Of a stretch of DNA of 64,000 nucleotides, positions 44,447 to 56,830 are shown in pieces. Source of the DNA: Shinisaurus crocodilurus (lineage: Eukaryota > Chordata > Lepidosauria > Squamata > Shinisauridae). Location of the stretch: NCBI GenBank assembly GCA_021292165.1, contig CM037878.1, positions 4,278,001 to 4,342,000 of the forward strand, read 5' to 3'. Under the pieces are notes generated by a model. It did no database searches and had not been told where the DNA came from. It was given only the letters and a program-made list of their open reading frames with translations. How positions within the stretch are numbered: position 1 is the stretch's first letter; every line of letters starts with the position of its first letter. Position numbers and translations under genes: made by a program.

Positions 44447-44815
44447 GGGCCATGGCTCAGTGACAAAGCACATGCTTTGTGATTCTGACTAGATGTATAG
44501 CAATGATGTCATTGGAAACCGCTGATGGGAAAGAGCACAACCAATCAGGGAAAGGAAGTCTGCGTCTCCAGGTTTTACTCCACAGCCATGAGGGCTTGAT
44601 CCTTGGAGAAGCTGTGACAGTAGACGCCCTGCTTTGCATGCAGACGGTTCCAGGTTCAAGCCCTGGCAGCATCTCCAGGTAGGGCCAGGAAAGAATCCTG
44701 CCTGCAACCCTGCAGAGCTGCTTCCAGTCAGTGTCGACAATACTGGGCTAGATGGAGCAAGCAAGGTCTGACTCAGCATAAGGCAGCTTCCTGTCTGTGG
44801 CCAAGCCATATGGAC
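44447..44815 (+). mobile_element. tRNA-type SINE, MIR-like group, extended form
   Basis: ggccatggctcagtgacaaa (A-box region) and a second start at ~44590. Then ggttccaggttcaagccctg (B box), agtcagtgtcgacaatactg and ggtctgactcagcataaggc. The block 44480-44570 recurs inverted at 46510-46630. Confidence 0.8.
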
Positions 44816-45547
44816 TGGGCCGGGGAAGGGCCACCCATGGTGCGGCTTCGCGGCAGATATTGGGGTGGGGAGAGCCACGGGTCCTAGGGAAACAGGGATG
44901 ACATCACAGAAGGGAGACGGCGGTGGCTTGGACACTCGTCATCAGGACATCCGCGAGCGTCGCATTGGCCTAGCAGAGCCGTGACGTGACGCCAGCCAGA
45001 GCGATCTGTCCTTGGGCTCTGTCCTTCTGATAAGTACCGATGCTGGAAAGCTGACAGCTGGCACCGGCCGAACATCGCACTCGTCAATCGTTCATAATAG
45101 CGCATGCAAGGAGACTGCACCTAACCTTCCCTTTCCATCCTGGACTGACCCGCTCCTCCACCACTTCAATTCAAATCTGCGGAGGGAGCAGAGGAGGCGG
45201 CAGCAGCAGCGGAAATCTAGCAAAGCAGGGTTTGGGCAATGCTAGGAGCCCTGCTGTCACCATGACCCAGTCTGGGCAGGGTTAACCCACACCATGGGGA
45301 ATGCCATGGAGTTCATAGCCCCTTTGCACCTGTGTGTAAAGTCAGTGCTCACCTTTTCCCACAGTGAGCCAGCCGTGCCTGCCATGTGCCCACTGGCATC
45401 CAGTGAGATCTTGTTTTGGGCAACTTCGGAGACTGGGCTATACAGAGCAGGGTTTTCTCCGTGGTGGCACCCTTTATGCAATCCCCTTTTACAGAAGGTC
45501 TGCCAAGCTTGCTCTCTTTTGGCCTTCAAGTTCAGGAAGCCATCAAA

Positions 45548-45793
45548 CCCCATTTTCAGAAGTAAGCTGACACGGCTGAAGGAATTTATTGCTGTTCTGC
45601 TGCTCCTGTTGCTATGCGGTGCTTTTAGTGTTTTAATCTTATGCTGCCACACTGGTCGTTTTAACCCCGATTTTACTTACTTTAGGGTGCAATGCTATGC
45701 ACGCTTAGACCGAAAAAAGACCTGCAACTCTTACCATTCCCCAGCCAGCAGGACTTTTCTCTGTCTAAACATGCATATAGCATTGCACACTAA
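45548..45793 (+). repeat. Dispersed repeat ending in a family B MITE, copy 1
   Basis: ttttcagaagtaagctgaca ... gttttaaccccgattttact, then a reduced MITE (45682-45793, ttagggtgcaatgctatgca / gcattgcacactaa). The same order is found at 47462-47675. Confidence 0.8.
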
Positions 45794-45805
45794 GTCTACT
45801 TAGTC

Positions 45806-45893
45806 TGCAATCTTATATCCATTTACCTGGGAGAAAGTCCCATTGGACTCAATGGGGCTGACCTCTGAGTCATCATGCATAGGCTTGCACTGA
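45806..45893. mobile_element. Family D short MITE
   Basis: ctgcaatcttatatccattt ... tcatgcataggcttgcactg with a central ggactcaatggggctgac. Confidence 0.75.
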
Positions 45894-45899
45894 TAGATG

Positions 45900-46200
45900 A
45901 CCATCTAAAGCTGCCTTATGGTTAGCCACACAACTGGTCCACTTAGCCCAGTTTTTTCTATTACTCCAATGGGAACAGCTCTTTAGGGTCCCAGGCACAG
46001 AGAGGTTTTTCCCATCACCTGCTCTCTCTCTCTCTCAGATCCTTTTCTAGAGATGCCCAAAATTGAACCTGGGACCTTTTGCATGCAAAGCAGGTGCCTG
46101 CAGGGTTTCAGGCGGGATTCCTTCCTAGCCCTACCTGGACTTCCTATGCATCTATGAAGCTGTCTGATTTTGAGTCAGACCCCTGGTCCACCTAACCCGG
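45900..46200 (-). mobile_element. MIR-like tRNA SINE fragments, minus strand
   Basis: aaagctgccttatggttagc, ttgaacctgggaccttttgc, atgcaaagcaggtgc, then a second partial tail (gattttgagtcagacccctg). Confidence 0.65.
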
Positions 46201-46231
46201 AACTGCCTATACTGGCGGTGTCTCTCTAAAG

Positions 46232-46371
46232 AAGTGGTTCCCAACCTTGGGTCCCCAGATGTTGCTGGCTGTCCTACAGCTCCCAGCATACCCAGCCAGC
46301 ATGGCTAATGGCAAGGGATGCTGGGAGCTGTAGGCCAGCAACATCCGGGGACCCAAGGTTGGGAACCACTG
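46232..46371. mobile_element. Family A MITE, diverged subfamily, copy A8
   Basis: 140 bp with ends aagtggttcccaaccttggg / cccaaggttgggaaccactg and an exact 8-bp duplication ctctaaag (46224-46231, 46372-46379). Core arms read ctacagctcccagcat. Confidence 0.92.
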
Positions 46372-46394
46372 CTCTAAAGTTGCAATGTACTCAC

Positions 46395-46635
46395 CTCTGG
46401 CTACCTGAGATCCTGTATCACTGGAGACACAAGGGACTGAAAAGTGGAATCTCTGCAAGCAAAGTACATGCTCTATCATCGCGGCTTCTCCAGGGACCTA
46501 ACCCTGGAATGGGGAATGGGATAAAGCATAGAGTCACAGTCTTCCTCTCTCTGATTGGTTATGCTCTTTCCCCTCAGTGGTTTCTGATGGTTTCTGATGC
46601 CATCATTGGTGTTATCATCTGTTCAGAATCTGCCT
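46395..46635 (-). mobile_element. MIR-like SINE extended form, minus strand
   Basis: Matches the 44480-44570 block in reverse (tctctctgattggttatgct, cccctcagtggtttctgatg). Confidence 0.6.
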
Positions 46636-46818
46636 TTGGTTTCTGTTTGTACTAGATTTTCTTTGTCATCACCAGCAAACCTGTGCCTGCCATAACTTTC
46701 CATAGAAATTAACATGCCACCTGCATGATTTGTATTGCTAATAGGCACCCCCCCTTCCACATAGCAGCCTGCTTAGGGGGCAGAGGACATTTTTTTCCAT
46801 TCCAATCAACTGGGGGAT

Positions 46819-47054
46819 GTTTATTTATTTTTATTTTATTTATATCCCACCTTTTTCCCTGCAAGGAACCCAAGGTGGCTTACATAATCCTGCTCCTCTC
46901 CATTTTATTCTCACAACAACCCTGTGAAGTAGGTGAAGCTGAGAGTCAGTGACTGGCCCAAAGTCATCCCGTGAGCTTCATGGCTGAGCGGGGACTAGAA
47001 CCTGGATTTCCCAAGTCCCAATCCAACACTCTAAGCACTATGCCACACTGGTTT
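46819..47054 (-). mobile_element. tRNA-type SINE, minus strand
   Basis: tttatatcccacctttttcc, gcaaggaacccaaggtggct, gcggggactagaacctgg, ctaagcactatgccacactg: a nearly complete copy of the 11.26/24.1-kb family. Confidence 0.9.
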
Positions 47055-47461
47055 ACCCACTATGATGGGTAAGAACCATGCTCTAGTCTCTCTAAGTTCC
47101 TTTCTCTTCCCTTCAGCTGGGCACTGTTATAGAACTCTGGACTATATAGGAGACAAGGTGATATACAAACGCCAAGTATAACCATGTTCTTATTTTTGAG
47201 AAGGCAAATAGACATTGGTCTGGCTCTTAAGAGCACTGGGTCCCAGCACATGAATTTGATGCAAGTTTTCCAGCCACTCCTGCCCATCCTCACTGGAAGC
47301 AGCTTTCCCGGGTGTAAAGGGGTCCAAAATTTCGCAAGTAAGACCACTTTGGGCCTCCTTTGGGTGTTCCCCAGGGGTGTACGGATTTTGTTTAATCTGG
47401 CCCGTCCGTGTTTTGTGGATTTCGTTCCATCGTCCACTCGTTGATGGAATCGGATTCTTTC

Positions 47462-47675
47462 CCCCTTTTCAGAAGTAAGCTGAGACGGCTGAAGGAATTA
47501 ATTGCTGTTCTGCTGCTCCTGTTGCTGTGCGGTGCTTTTAGTGTTTTAATCTTATGCAGCCACACTGGCCGTTTTAACCCCGATTTTACTTGCTTTAGGG
47601 TGCAATGCTATGCACGCTTAGACCGAGAAAAGACCTGCAGCTCTTAACATTCCCCAGCCAGCAGGACTTTTCTCT
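47462..47675 (+). repeat. Dispersed repeat ending in a family B MITE, copy 2
   Basis: Parallel to 45548-45793. The shared part starts at ttttcagaagtaagctgaga and the MITE part is cut after gcaggacttttctc. Confidence 0.8.
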
Positions 47676-47794
47676 TGGCAATTTTTGCTGGCACGTAACA
47701 TTTTGCACATTTTTCTAAGCTCAGTGCGCAGTCGTGGCGCAGGTCACACACACACACACAAAAGGCTGCAGCGCAGCAGAGGCTGAAGGGAGAG

Positions 47795-47870
47795 CAGAGA
47801 TGTATTTATATGCATTTATTACATTTTTACACCGCCCAATAGCCAAAGCTCTCCACATAATGTACAAAAT
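47795..47870 (-). mobile_element. L2 3' tail
   Basis: cgcccaatagccaaagctct preceded by a ttattacattttta tail. Confidence 0.75.
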
Positions 47871-48290
47871 GTTGAGTGTGTGTGTGGAGAGAAAAAAAGG
47901 CATATATATATCGGCGTATTTTCCAGCAATTCCGTATTTTTGTACAATTAAATTTGTGTACAATTCCGGAAAGTAAAAAAAAAAAAACCTAAACAAAACG
48001 GCCCACTAAGACTGCGTAATCCGCACAACTCGGGAAAAGCCGGTCCGCTGCAGAATACACAGGTCTATTCTGAGCGTCATGTGAGGGGAGCCATGCTACA
48101 GGGGAGGCCACCATTGCTGGACAGGGTGCTGAGCCCCACAGAGTGACGTGCTTTGGTGGAAACCTGCTCTAGGGATGAATGCGGATCTTGTTTTGCTTGC
48201 AAAACATGCGAGCATCCCCGTTTGAAGTTCCAAAGGTTGCGGGAGCACGTGTCTGCCAAAAAATATTCACTAATTGACAAACATGTGCTT

Positions 48291-48987
48291 AGAATCATAG
48301 AATCATAGAATCATAGAAAAGTAGAGTTGGAAGGGGCCTACAAGGCCATCGAGTCCAGCCCCCTGCTCAATGCAGGAATCCAGGTCAAAGCATCCCTGAC
48401 AGATGTCTGTCCAGCTGCACCTTGAATGCCTCCAAAGTGGGAGAGCCCACCACCTCCCTAGGTAGTTGGTTCCATTGTCTTATTGCTCTGACAGTAAGGA
48501 AATTTTTCCTGATGTTTAGGTGGAATCTAGGTTCCTGTAACTTGAGCCCATTATTCCGTGTCCTGCAAACTGGGATGATCGAGAAGAGATCTTTGCCCTC
48601 CTCTGTGTGACATCCCTTCAAATACTGGAAGAGTGCGATCATATCTCCCCTCAGTCTCCTCTTCTGAAGGCTAAACATGCCCAGTTCTTTCAGCCTCTCC
48701 TCATAGGGCCTTGTTTCCAGTCCCTTTATCATCCTTGTTGCCCTCCTCTGAACCCTCTCCAGTTTGTCTATGTCCTTCTTAAAGTGAGGTGCCCAGAACT
48801 GGACGCAGTACTCAAGATGAGGCCTAACCAGTGCCGAGTAAAGGGGAATTATCACTTCCCGCGATTTGGAAGCTATACTTCTATTAATACAGCCCAAAAT
48901 TGCATTTGCCTTCTTTGCAGCCACGTCGCATTGCTGGCTCATATTCAGTTTGTGATCTACCACAATTCCAAGATCCTTCTCACTTGT
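48291..48987 (-). mobile_element. CR1 LINE, 5'-truncated
   Basis: Minus-strand frame from [20 protein letters not shown] to the HLSGML stop with no in-frame break, nearly identical to the copies at 9996 and 49511. It is therefore a young subfamily. 3' octamer repeats start at 48291. Confidence 0.93.
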
Positions 48988-48989
48988 GT

Positions 48990-49505
48990 TCGTCTCCTTC
49001 CTGATTCCCATTTCCATTAGTGCAAATTTCCTAATTTGCACAAACTTCTTCAGTAGGCTGAATCAGCCCCACTTTAATCTATGGAGGAAAATGGCACAAG
49101 TCACTGCTCGACTTGCACAAGTTTTCCATTTGCGCAGAGCGAGCAGCAATCGCAAGCACGGACAGGAATCAGGCACGACGAGACAAGCGGTGAGACCATG
49201 TTCGGAGAACCCTGGCAATCTCGCACATGGCTCATTCACCCACCCCTTGCCCTTTGCCTCCCATGGATTAATTAATGCGGAGACAGTCTGCGCACCCTGG
49301 GCAGGGGGACGTTGATGAGGCTCCCGAGACTACATGAATCACGGCAAATGAGGAGAGGCGGAGGGGAGACGCAGGCCAGATAATTGGAAATGCATCAGCA
49401 GATTCAGCATTTGCAATGCAAACCAGGCGGGGCTGGCCTACCACGGCTGCCCTCCTGCTTCTCATTCTAACCAGCTCATGCTGTTCCCAGCCAGAGGCAA
49501 GGGTT
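48990..49505. other. No recognised feature
   Basis: 49010-49170 is rich in gcaaat/atttgc words and may be a degraded small transposon. The rest shows nothing. Confidence 0.35.
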
Positions 49506-49510
49506 GCATT

Positions 49511-50165
49511 TCATAGAATCATAGAAAAGTAGAGTTGGAAGGGGCCTACAAGGCCATCGAGTCCAACCCCCTGCTCAATGCAGGAATCCAGGTCAAAGCA
49601 TCCCTGACAGATGTCTGTCCAGCTGCACCTTGAATGCCTCCAGAGTGGGAGAGCCCACAACCTCCCTAGGTAGTTGATTCCATTGTCTTATCGCTCTGAC
49701 AGTCAGGAAATTTTTCCTGATGTTTAGGTGGAATCTAGGTTCCTGTAACTTGAGCCCATTATTCCGTGTCCTGCAAACTGGGATGATCGAGAAGAGATCC
49801 TGGCCCTCCTCTGTGTGACATCCCTTCAAATACTGGAAGAGTGCGATCATATCTCCCCTCAGTCTCCTCTTCTGAAGGCTAAACATGCCCAGTTCTTTCA
49901 GTCTCTCCTCATAGGGCCTTGTTTCCAGTCCCTTTATCATCCTTGTTGCCCTCCTCTGAACCCTCTCCAGTTTGTCTATGTCCTTCTTAAAGTGAGGTGC
50001 CCAGAACTGGACGCAGTACTCAAGATGAGGCCTAACCAGTGCCGAGTAAAGGGGAATTATCACTTCCCGCGATTTGGAAGCTATCCTTCTATGAATGCAG
50101 CCCAAAATTGCATTTGCCTTCTTTGCAGCCACATCGCATTGCTGGCTCATATTCAGTTTGTGATT
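49511..50165 (-). mobile_element. CR1 LINE, 5'-truncated
   Basis: Frame from [20 protein letters not shown] to HLSGML, open throughout. Only ~520 bp from the previous CR1 and in the same orientation. Confidence 0.93.
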
Positions 50166-50169
50166 TGGG

Positions 50170-51140
50170 GAAAGGAACGCTGGATTTACACTGATTCTTT
50201 CCTGCTTTATCCATAGGTCAGAGGATGGGGTCTCAGCAGTGGATCTTGGGCAGCTGAGCACACGGGAAGCTAAAGTGAGAGCCCCCAGGCTTTTTCTTCT
50301 CTGAAAAAGTGTGCAAATCCTCAAACCATGTGCTCACATCCGGAAAAATATGCAAATTTTGCCAGGAAAAAAAAAAGTTTGAAATTACCCACTTTTAAAA
50401 ATGTGCAATTCAACACTTTAGTCCAGGGGGGAAATTTGCGCAACTTTTTTTGGATTTTTACTTGCACCATTTTCACATCCGATCGCATTCATTTTGGGGG
50501 TTGTTTTTCCCATGCGCGCAAAACAAACCGCACAAGCGCAAATCGAGGAGAGGCGAGCATCAAGCTGATGTGCGGAAAAGCTTGGTGAACTTGAACATCG
50601 CTTGTTTTCCCAGCCTTACCAGAGATGCCCACCACAAGAAACACGAGTATGTATCGTTCAGGAGGCTCCCTAGTCAAGTCATTGGAGATCCAGAGAATGA
50701 GTTGTTATATGGGTTCAGAACAGCGGTGGGCAACGTGTAGCCCATGCCACCCCCCCAAAATTGTTAAATAAATAAACCACACACAAAAATGGGTATCCAG
50801 GGCGGCCCTTTTTGGCATTCCCACAGCTGCCCCGGGTTGACATCTCCCCATCTGAGATGCAACAAAACTGGAGCAAAGACTTAGAGCAGATTCACACACA
50901 CATTGCGGCGGCAAGCTTGTCATCAAATGTACACTTGACGTGAAGCCACTGTCAGTCTTGGCTCACATGGCTGAGCATTAGCCATGAGCTCAGTGAACAA
51001 AGCCTTTTTAAAAAAAAGTGCCTGAGGTTTTGATAATTGGAGCTACGGATAGCAGTAATTTGTGCAAGAAAAGGTAAAATATGGGATTGCTGGCTTCAGG
51101 TTCATTGGGGTCTGTAAGCAAGATAACCTCAGTGGGCCCT
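50170..51140. other. No recognised feature
   Basis: 50330-50560 is rich in tgcaaat words. No exon or named repeat. Confidence 0.35.
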
Positions 51141-51156
51141 CGTCTCTGAACAGCAC

Positions 51157-51843
51157 CAGGGCCGGATTAACATAGGGGCGACTGGAGCGGCTGCTCCAGG
51201 CCCATAACAGACAATAGGCCCACAATATAGGGACACGCGGCACGATTTGAGTTAGCTCTGATCGTTATCATTCAGCATAATTAATGATTTTTTCAAGATT
51301 AGAAAGGTGTTCTAAGCACATCTGCATTACAGGCTTGAGGCAAGACCTAGCAAGAACTGTTGTTCTCAAATTAGCATTTCGGTAGGTTTTTGCATTTCAA
51401 TCACTGTTACTACATTTCTTTGAAGCACATGGGGGGCTTGCTAGGGTCTGTAATATTCAGATTTAGAAGGGACCTCTCTCTCCAGCCTCGAGCAAAAGAT
51501 CTTTCTGATTCGCAGCTCAATTGTTCAAATGCTAGTTTAAAAAAAAAAAAAAAAAAACGAAAACGAAACAAAGCAACAAGAACAACACAATTCTTCTTGG
51601 TCAAGCAAAGCTTCCTGGCTTTTTGTTGTGGCTGCTTTTTCTTTTTTTAATAAATAAATTTGGGGGAAATTGGGAAGACCCTTACTGATGAGCTGCAGGA
51701 GTTTTTGAGTTTTGGCACTTTAATGGTAATTAAAATATTTAATTTGTTTTAATATAAAATTGCGTCTTCATTTTATTTATTTCCATAAAAAGGCCCACCA
51801 AAATCCTCAGCACCAGGCCCATAATGCTCTTAATCCGGCCCTG
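51157..51843. mobile_element. hAT (Charlie-type) non-autonomous element, complete
   Basis: 687 bp with ends cagggccggattaacatagg / tgctcttaatccggccctg and an exact 8-bp duplication aacagcac (51149-51156, 51844-51851). The interior is AT-rich and has no transposase frame. Confidence 0.93.
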
Positions 51844-51851
51844 AACAGCAC

Positions 51852-52340
51852 CTTCCCCTTTTCACTCCTGTTGTCCCTGCCCATCTATTTTGTCCTCTCC
51901 CTCCTGGTCCAATCTGCAGAATCCCCCGGAAAGAGGAAGAGAGATGATGGGGCATTGCTGCTCCTTCCTACCGAGGGGGTGTGGGGTGCAGCGGGGTCTC
52001 CGGGGTCCTGCCGCGTGGGCCTCGGCAGCGGCCTCATGACAACCAGCCTCTGAAGCTGGCCTTACTTTCAGGAACATTTTGCCCTCACGTGCCTCTTTTC
52101 TGCACCCGTATTTGAAACCCCTGAGAAAATTTGTCATGGCAACGACGACTGTGCCAGTATAATGTACGTGTTCTTGCAAATGCACGCACCTTCGCACTTC
52201 ACATTTTCAAATTTATGCCAAAAACATCTCAGGTCAGGTGTATACCTAAAACAACATTCCTGAGTGGCCAGGTAGAGTTTCTCTCTTAATGGGATTTTTT
52301 AATGTTATAGTTCCTATTTACATTTATTTTGAACATTTAA
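51852..52340. other. No recognised feature
   Basis: Intronic DNA. No exon or repeat identified. Confidence 0.4.
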
Positions 52341-52344
52341 TTGT

Positions 52345-53835
52345 TGTTGTTGTTATTTATTTATTTATTTAATGTCTATGCTGCCCCATAGCCGAAGTTC
52401 TCTGGACGGTTTACAAGTCCTCATAAAAGCAATAAAATACATTATAAAATACAGATAACAATGAAATCATAAAAATTCATTACCAAAAGTTTAAAAACCA
52501 AATTTAACAACCGGATTTAATATGGCTAAATAACTCAAACAAGTTAATACAACTAAGCCTGCAGCTGACATAACCCCCATGTGCTATTTTGAGCTGTTAA
52601 GTGTTAAATGCCTTGGCACAGAGGGAAGTCTTAACCTGGCGCCGAAAGAATGGCAGAGTTGGTGCCAGGCGGGCCTCAGAGGGGAGCTTATTCTAAAATT
52701 GGGGGGCCACCACTGAGAAGGCCCTCCTTGTTGCCACCAACTGAGCCTCCCTTGGAGGTGGCAGTTGGAGGAGGGCTCCAGATGTCGAGCGCAGTGTCAG
52801 GGTAGATTGTGGTTGGGACAGGTGTTCCATCAAGTATTACGGTCCCAAGCCATGTAGGGCTGTACGCCGCTGTATAGGTTAAGACCAGCACCTTGAATTG
52901 GGCTTGGAAACATATTGGCAGCCAATGAAAGCAGGCCAGCACTGGTGTTATGTGTTCTGTTCCTGGTTATTAGTCTGGCTGCCATGTTTTGCACAAGCGG
53001 CAGCAGCAGCTTCTGAACAGCCTTCAAGGGCAGCCCCACATAGAGGGCATTGCACTAGTCTAGCTTAGAGATGACCAGAGCATAGATCACTGAAACCAGG
53101 CTATCCCTGTCCAGATAGGAGCATAGCTGGGTCACCAGCTGGAGCTGGTAGAAGGCACACCATGCCACTGAGGCCACCTGAGCCTCAAGTGACAAAGATG
53201 GCTCCAGGAGCAACCCCAAGCTACAGACCTGCTCCTTCAAGGGTAGCACAGCCCCATCCAGAACAGGCTGAACACCCTCCATCCGGTCAGAGGAACCACC
53301 CACTAACAGCATCTCAGTCTTGTCTGGATTGAGCTTCAGTTTGTTGGCCCTCATCCAGCCCCTTGTAGTCAGGCACCGGTTTAGCACATCCACAGCCTCA
53401 CCTGCTGGAGATGAAAAGGAGAAATAGAGCTGCATGTCTTCAGCGTACTGATGGCAACGCACTCCAAAACTCCAGATGACCCCCCGCTCAGTGGTTTCAT
53501 GTAGATGCTGAATAGCATGGGGGATAAGACTGACTCCTGAGGAACCCCATCCTGGAGAGTCCACGGGGCCGAGCAGTATCCCCCAAGCACCACCTTCTAG
53601 AGCTGGCCATCCAAGTAGGAGAGGAACCACTGCAATGCAGTGCCCCCCACTCCCAACTCAGACAGCTGCCCCAGAAGGATACCATGGTCGATGGTATCGA
53701 AAGCCGCTGAGAGATCCAGGAGTATCAACAGGGTCGCACTCCCCCTGTCTCTCTCCCGACAGAGGTCATCATACGGGGCGACCAGAGCTGTTTCCATGCC
53801 AAAGCCCAGCCTGAACCCCGACTGAAATGGGGTTC
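52345..53835 (-). mobile_element. L2-clade LINE with reverse transcriptase remnants
   Basis: The longest LINE here. On the minus strand: [20 protein letters not shown] (RT motif A region), GVPQESVLSPMLFSIYM, YAEDMQLYFSF (YADD catalytic motif changed to YAED), ANKLKLNPDKTEMLLVGGSS, then the C-terminal region and the 3' end at 52345. Several frameshifts. Confidence 0.9.
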
Positions 53836-53839
53836 ATTG

Positions 53840-54620
53840 TTACATCTCGCTCGCTCTGCTGAGCCTCCGAGGACCAAAGTTGTTAAACACCCTTGGCAGC
53901 TACTTGCAAGATCTCTCTTTGGTGCTCTTGTCTTGGCCAATCGTTGCGGACAACGCAGGAGAAGCAAAAGGAGCAATACATGTCTGCCTCCCCGCCTTGT
54001 TGCTCAAAGCTGTGCCGAGTATCAGCCAGCCAATTACCGTTCTTTATGCCTTAACAAAGATTAGATGATAAATTTGAAAGAGGACAAGAGGACACGGATC
54101 CTTCTGCATTTTCTTGCTCATCCTTTTATCTCCGAACGGGGGGAAGTTTACTGAACCTTTGCCAGAAATTCACTCAGGCTAATGAAGTGCGTAAGTAATG
54201 AGATTAAACAATCTCAAGCCATTATTAGGCTGCCTGATGCAGATGGGGCCCCAAACCACAGCAGGTTCGGCAGGGGTGGGGTGGGGTGGGGGATGCAGAC
54301 TCATGCCCAGTTCCAAAGATTTTCCTGCTGCAAGTACAGGCCCTGCAAGGAAGGCTCTACCAGGCCAGTGCCCCAGTTTCTAAAATGAGAAGCGATGGGT
54401 CCAACGCTTGCCCGCCTGGAAGCTGTGCTCTGGCCACCCTTATATCCAGTTGTAGATATACTGGAAGTGGGGGTGGTGGTGGCTGGAGGTACTCAGCCAT
54501 AAATGAAAAAAAGAGGGATTCTGGATATACTTGGGGCCACGTCATAACTTTATCACCTGTCTCAAGAGCGGAAATGTGGCACTGAATACAGTTTCTCCCC
54601 CGCCCCCCTGGGCACGTGAA
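53840..54620. other. No recognised feature
   Basis: Intronic DNA. No exon or named repeat. Confidence 0.4.
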
Positions 54621-54624
54621 GAAG

Positions 54625-54800
54625 GCAGCACAAGATGCTCTTGCCAAGGGCTCCAGGTTCAGTCCCTGGTGGCATCTCCAGTCACTAGGACCAGGCAGCA
54701 GATTATGGGAAAGCTCCTTCTCCGCTGGATACCGCCAAGAGCCAATACTGGGCTAGACGGACCAGTGGTGCGACTCAACAGAAATCAGCGCCGCAGTCCG
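54625..54800 (+). mobile_element. MIR-like tRNA SINE, plus strand
   Basis: gctccaggttcagtccctgg (B box), ggcatctccagtcactagga, gccaatactgggctagacgg. Confidence 0.75.
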
Positions 54801-55003
54801 TCGGCTGCCTGGAATCAAGTCAGCCCACTATTGCGTGTTCTGACAGGAGGCGGCTCGCCAAGTTCATAGGCTCGGAGGTCTTCCTCTGCCCCACCAACCC
54901 AAGATCCTTTTAACTGGGATTGAACCTGGGACCTTCTACACCAGGGAGCGGGGAAATCCAGCCCTCCTGGAGTCCTAATCCTGCCCTCTGAGGTCTCCCA
55001 GAT

Positions 55004-55077
55004 CAGTGTCCTCCAACCTTGGGTCCCCAGATGTTTTTGGCCTACAACTCCCAGCATGCCCCAGCCAGCTGCGCTGG
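55004..55077. mobile_element. Half of a family A MITE
   Basis: 5' arm only, cagtgtcctccaaccttggg to cccagccagctgcgctgg, stopping at the palindrome centre exactly where the SINE begins. Confidence 0.88.
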
Positions 55078-55262
55078 AACATAGGAAGCTGCCTTACACT
55101 GAGTCAGACCATTGGTCCATCTAGGCCAGTGTTGTCGACAGTGGTTGGCCGTGACTCTCCAGGGTTTCAGGCAGGAGTTTTTCCAGCCCTACCTGGAGAA
55201 GCCAGGAATCGAACCGGGGAGCTCCTGCATGCAAAGCATGTGCCCTGAGCTACGGTCCCTGC
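55078..55262 (-). mobile_element. MIR-like tRNA SINE, minus strand
   Basis: aacataggaagctgccttac, ggtccatctaggccagtgtt, aatcgaaccggggagctcct, gcatgcaaagcatgtgccct: a nearly full-length copy. Confidence 0.88.
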
Positions 55263-55264
55263 CC

Positions 55265-55900
55265 TACGACATGTTCCTTCCCTTCCAAGAAGCACAATGA
55301 ATGCAGTGCGGCAGGCCTTGGATTTTGGTTTTATGTTGTCGTAAATTTTTATTTAACCTTGAAGATAAAATGAGACTGAGCTGCAAGGGGTCCCCTTTCT
55401 GACTCCCACTTGTCTAGTGAGAGCAACAACGAAAAAGCGGGTTTTTTTCCTTCTAAATTAGTTTGCTGAAAAAGAAGGGAGTGGATTTTTGTGTGTGAAA
55501 GGACTTGTGAATTTGGCTCCGATACTGATCTCAAATTCCTGGGCTGAAGTCCCTGGTTCTTTAACTCTTAGTGTCACCTGCCTGCACCACTATTTTGCAC
55601 CTGGTGCTGGTTGGTGGACCTTGGGAGTGCTAGAACAAAGTAGATCCTGCAAGCCGGAAGTCTGCCCACCCTTGTATATGCTGTACACACACAACATTAT
55701 TGTTCTACACACACAGCACACACACACACACACACAAGTGAAGAGCAATGGAAGGGTTCCTATGACAGGGTGTAGACAACAGTTCACTTTGAATAAGACC
55801 ACCTCACTCTCTGACCCACCCCAGTAAGGTGTCCACTTCCTGCTTCCACCAAAAACTAGTCTTAATTCATTTTATAAAGCAAAGCAAAGGGGGGGGGACC
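55265..55900. other. No recognised feature apart from (CA)n
   Basis: CA microsatellite at 55717-55736. Otherwise no repeat or exon. Confidence 0.4.
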
Positions 55901-55908
55901 CTGTAGTC

Positions 55909-56348
55909 CAGGGGTCCCCAGCCTTGTGTGCTGGTGGGGGGGATTTTGAAAGAGTGTTACAGGGTGCTCTCACAAAGTGGCTGCCATGGGTGGCTTGCCC
56001 ATTCATAAAACAGGTATAATGATGGACATGGCCAGTCTCAAAATATGCATTTCCCGAGGGCAAGCTGGCGAGAGTATAAGAAAAGTAACTTGCTAAGGAC
56101 AAGGCAGAGGTGAGGTCAGATCTCCAAAACACAAAACCAGTCTTTTCTGAACCTAAATATAGATGGTGCTGAAGGGCAGCACTTTGGTTTGCAGCAGGCC
56201 AGCCTCCCAAATATTATTATTATAAATTAAATAAAAGATTGTAAGAAATAAACTAAAAATCAGGAGGGCAGGAAACCTGGTGGGCACCAAGACAGGTGTC
56301 TGTGTGGGCACATGGGTGCCCATGGGCTCCGGGTTGGAGACCCGGGCT
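55909..56348. mobile_element. hAT (Charlie-like) non-autonomous element
   Basis: caggggtccccagccttgtg at one end and gggttggagacccggg at the other. Internal blocks are shared with 9230-9620. No matching flanks. Confidence 0.5.
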
Positions 56349-56611
56349 CCAGGCCCACACCAGGTAACCCCCTTTTCTCAGTGATGACCGTAATCTAAGT
56401 GCCCTGCGGGTTCAGGCCAACCGTCTACCTAGTCTAGTATCTTGTTTCCCCTGGATGCTTTTCAAGAGCTCACCAGCAGGGCACAAAGGAAATCACATCC
56501 TCCCACTGTTGCTCCCGACAACAGGCTTACTGCGTACCAACTTGAGGTGCCATTTAGCTGTCATGGCGACTAGGTGTTGAAGGTCCCGCTCCCGCTCCAT
56601 CAGTTTTGCTA

Positions 56612-56695
56612 GCCCAGCCTTCCCCAACCTGGTGCTCTCCAGATGTGTTGCGCTACAATTCCCGGCAGGGGTGGCCTGCTCAGGTCCTTCCAGTG
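56612..56695. mobile_element. Family C MITE half
   Basis: ccttccccaacctggtgctc ... gctacaattcccggcagggg. Next to, and possibly cut by, the family A insertion. Confidence 0.65.
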
Positions 56696-56830
56696 CAGTG
56701 TTCTCCAACCTTGGGTCCCCAGATGTTTTGGGCCTACAACTCCCAGCATGCCCCAGCCAGCGTAGCTGGCTGGGGCATGCTGGGAGTTGTAGGCCCAAAA
56801 CATCTGGGGACCCAAGGTTGGAGAACACTG
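56696..56830. mobile_element. Family A palindromic MITE, copy A10
   Basis: 135 bp with an exact 8-bp duplication ttccagtg (56688-56695, 56831-56838). It is 321 bp downstream of the LIM1 exon's donor. Confidence 0.93.
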
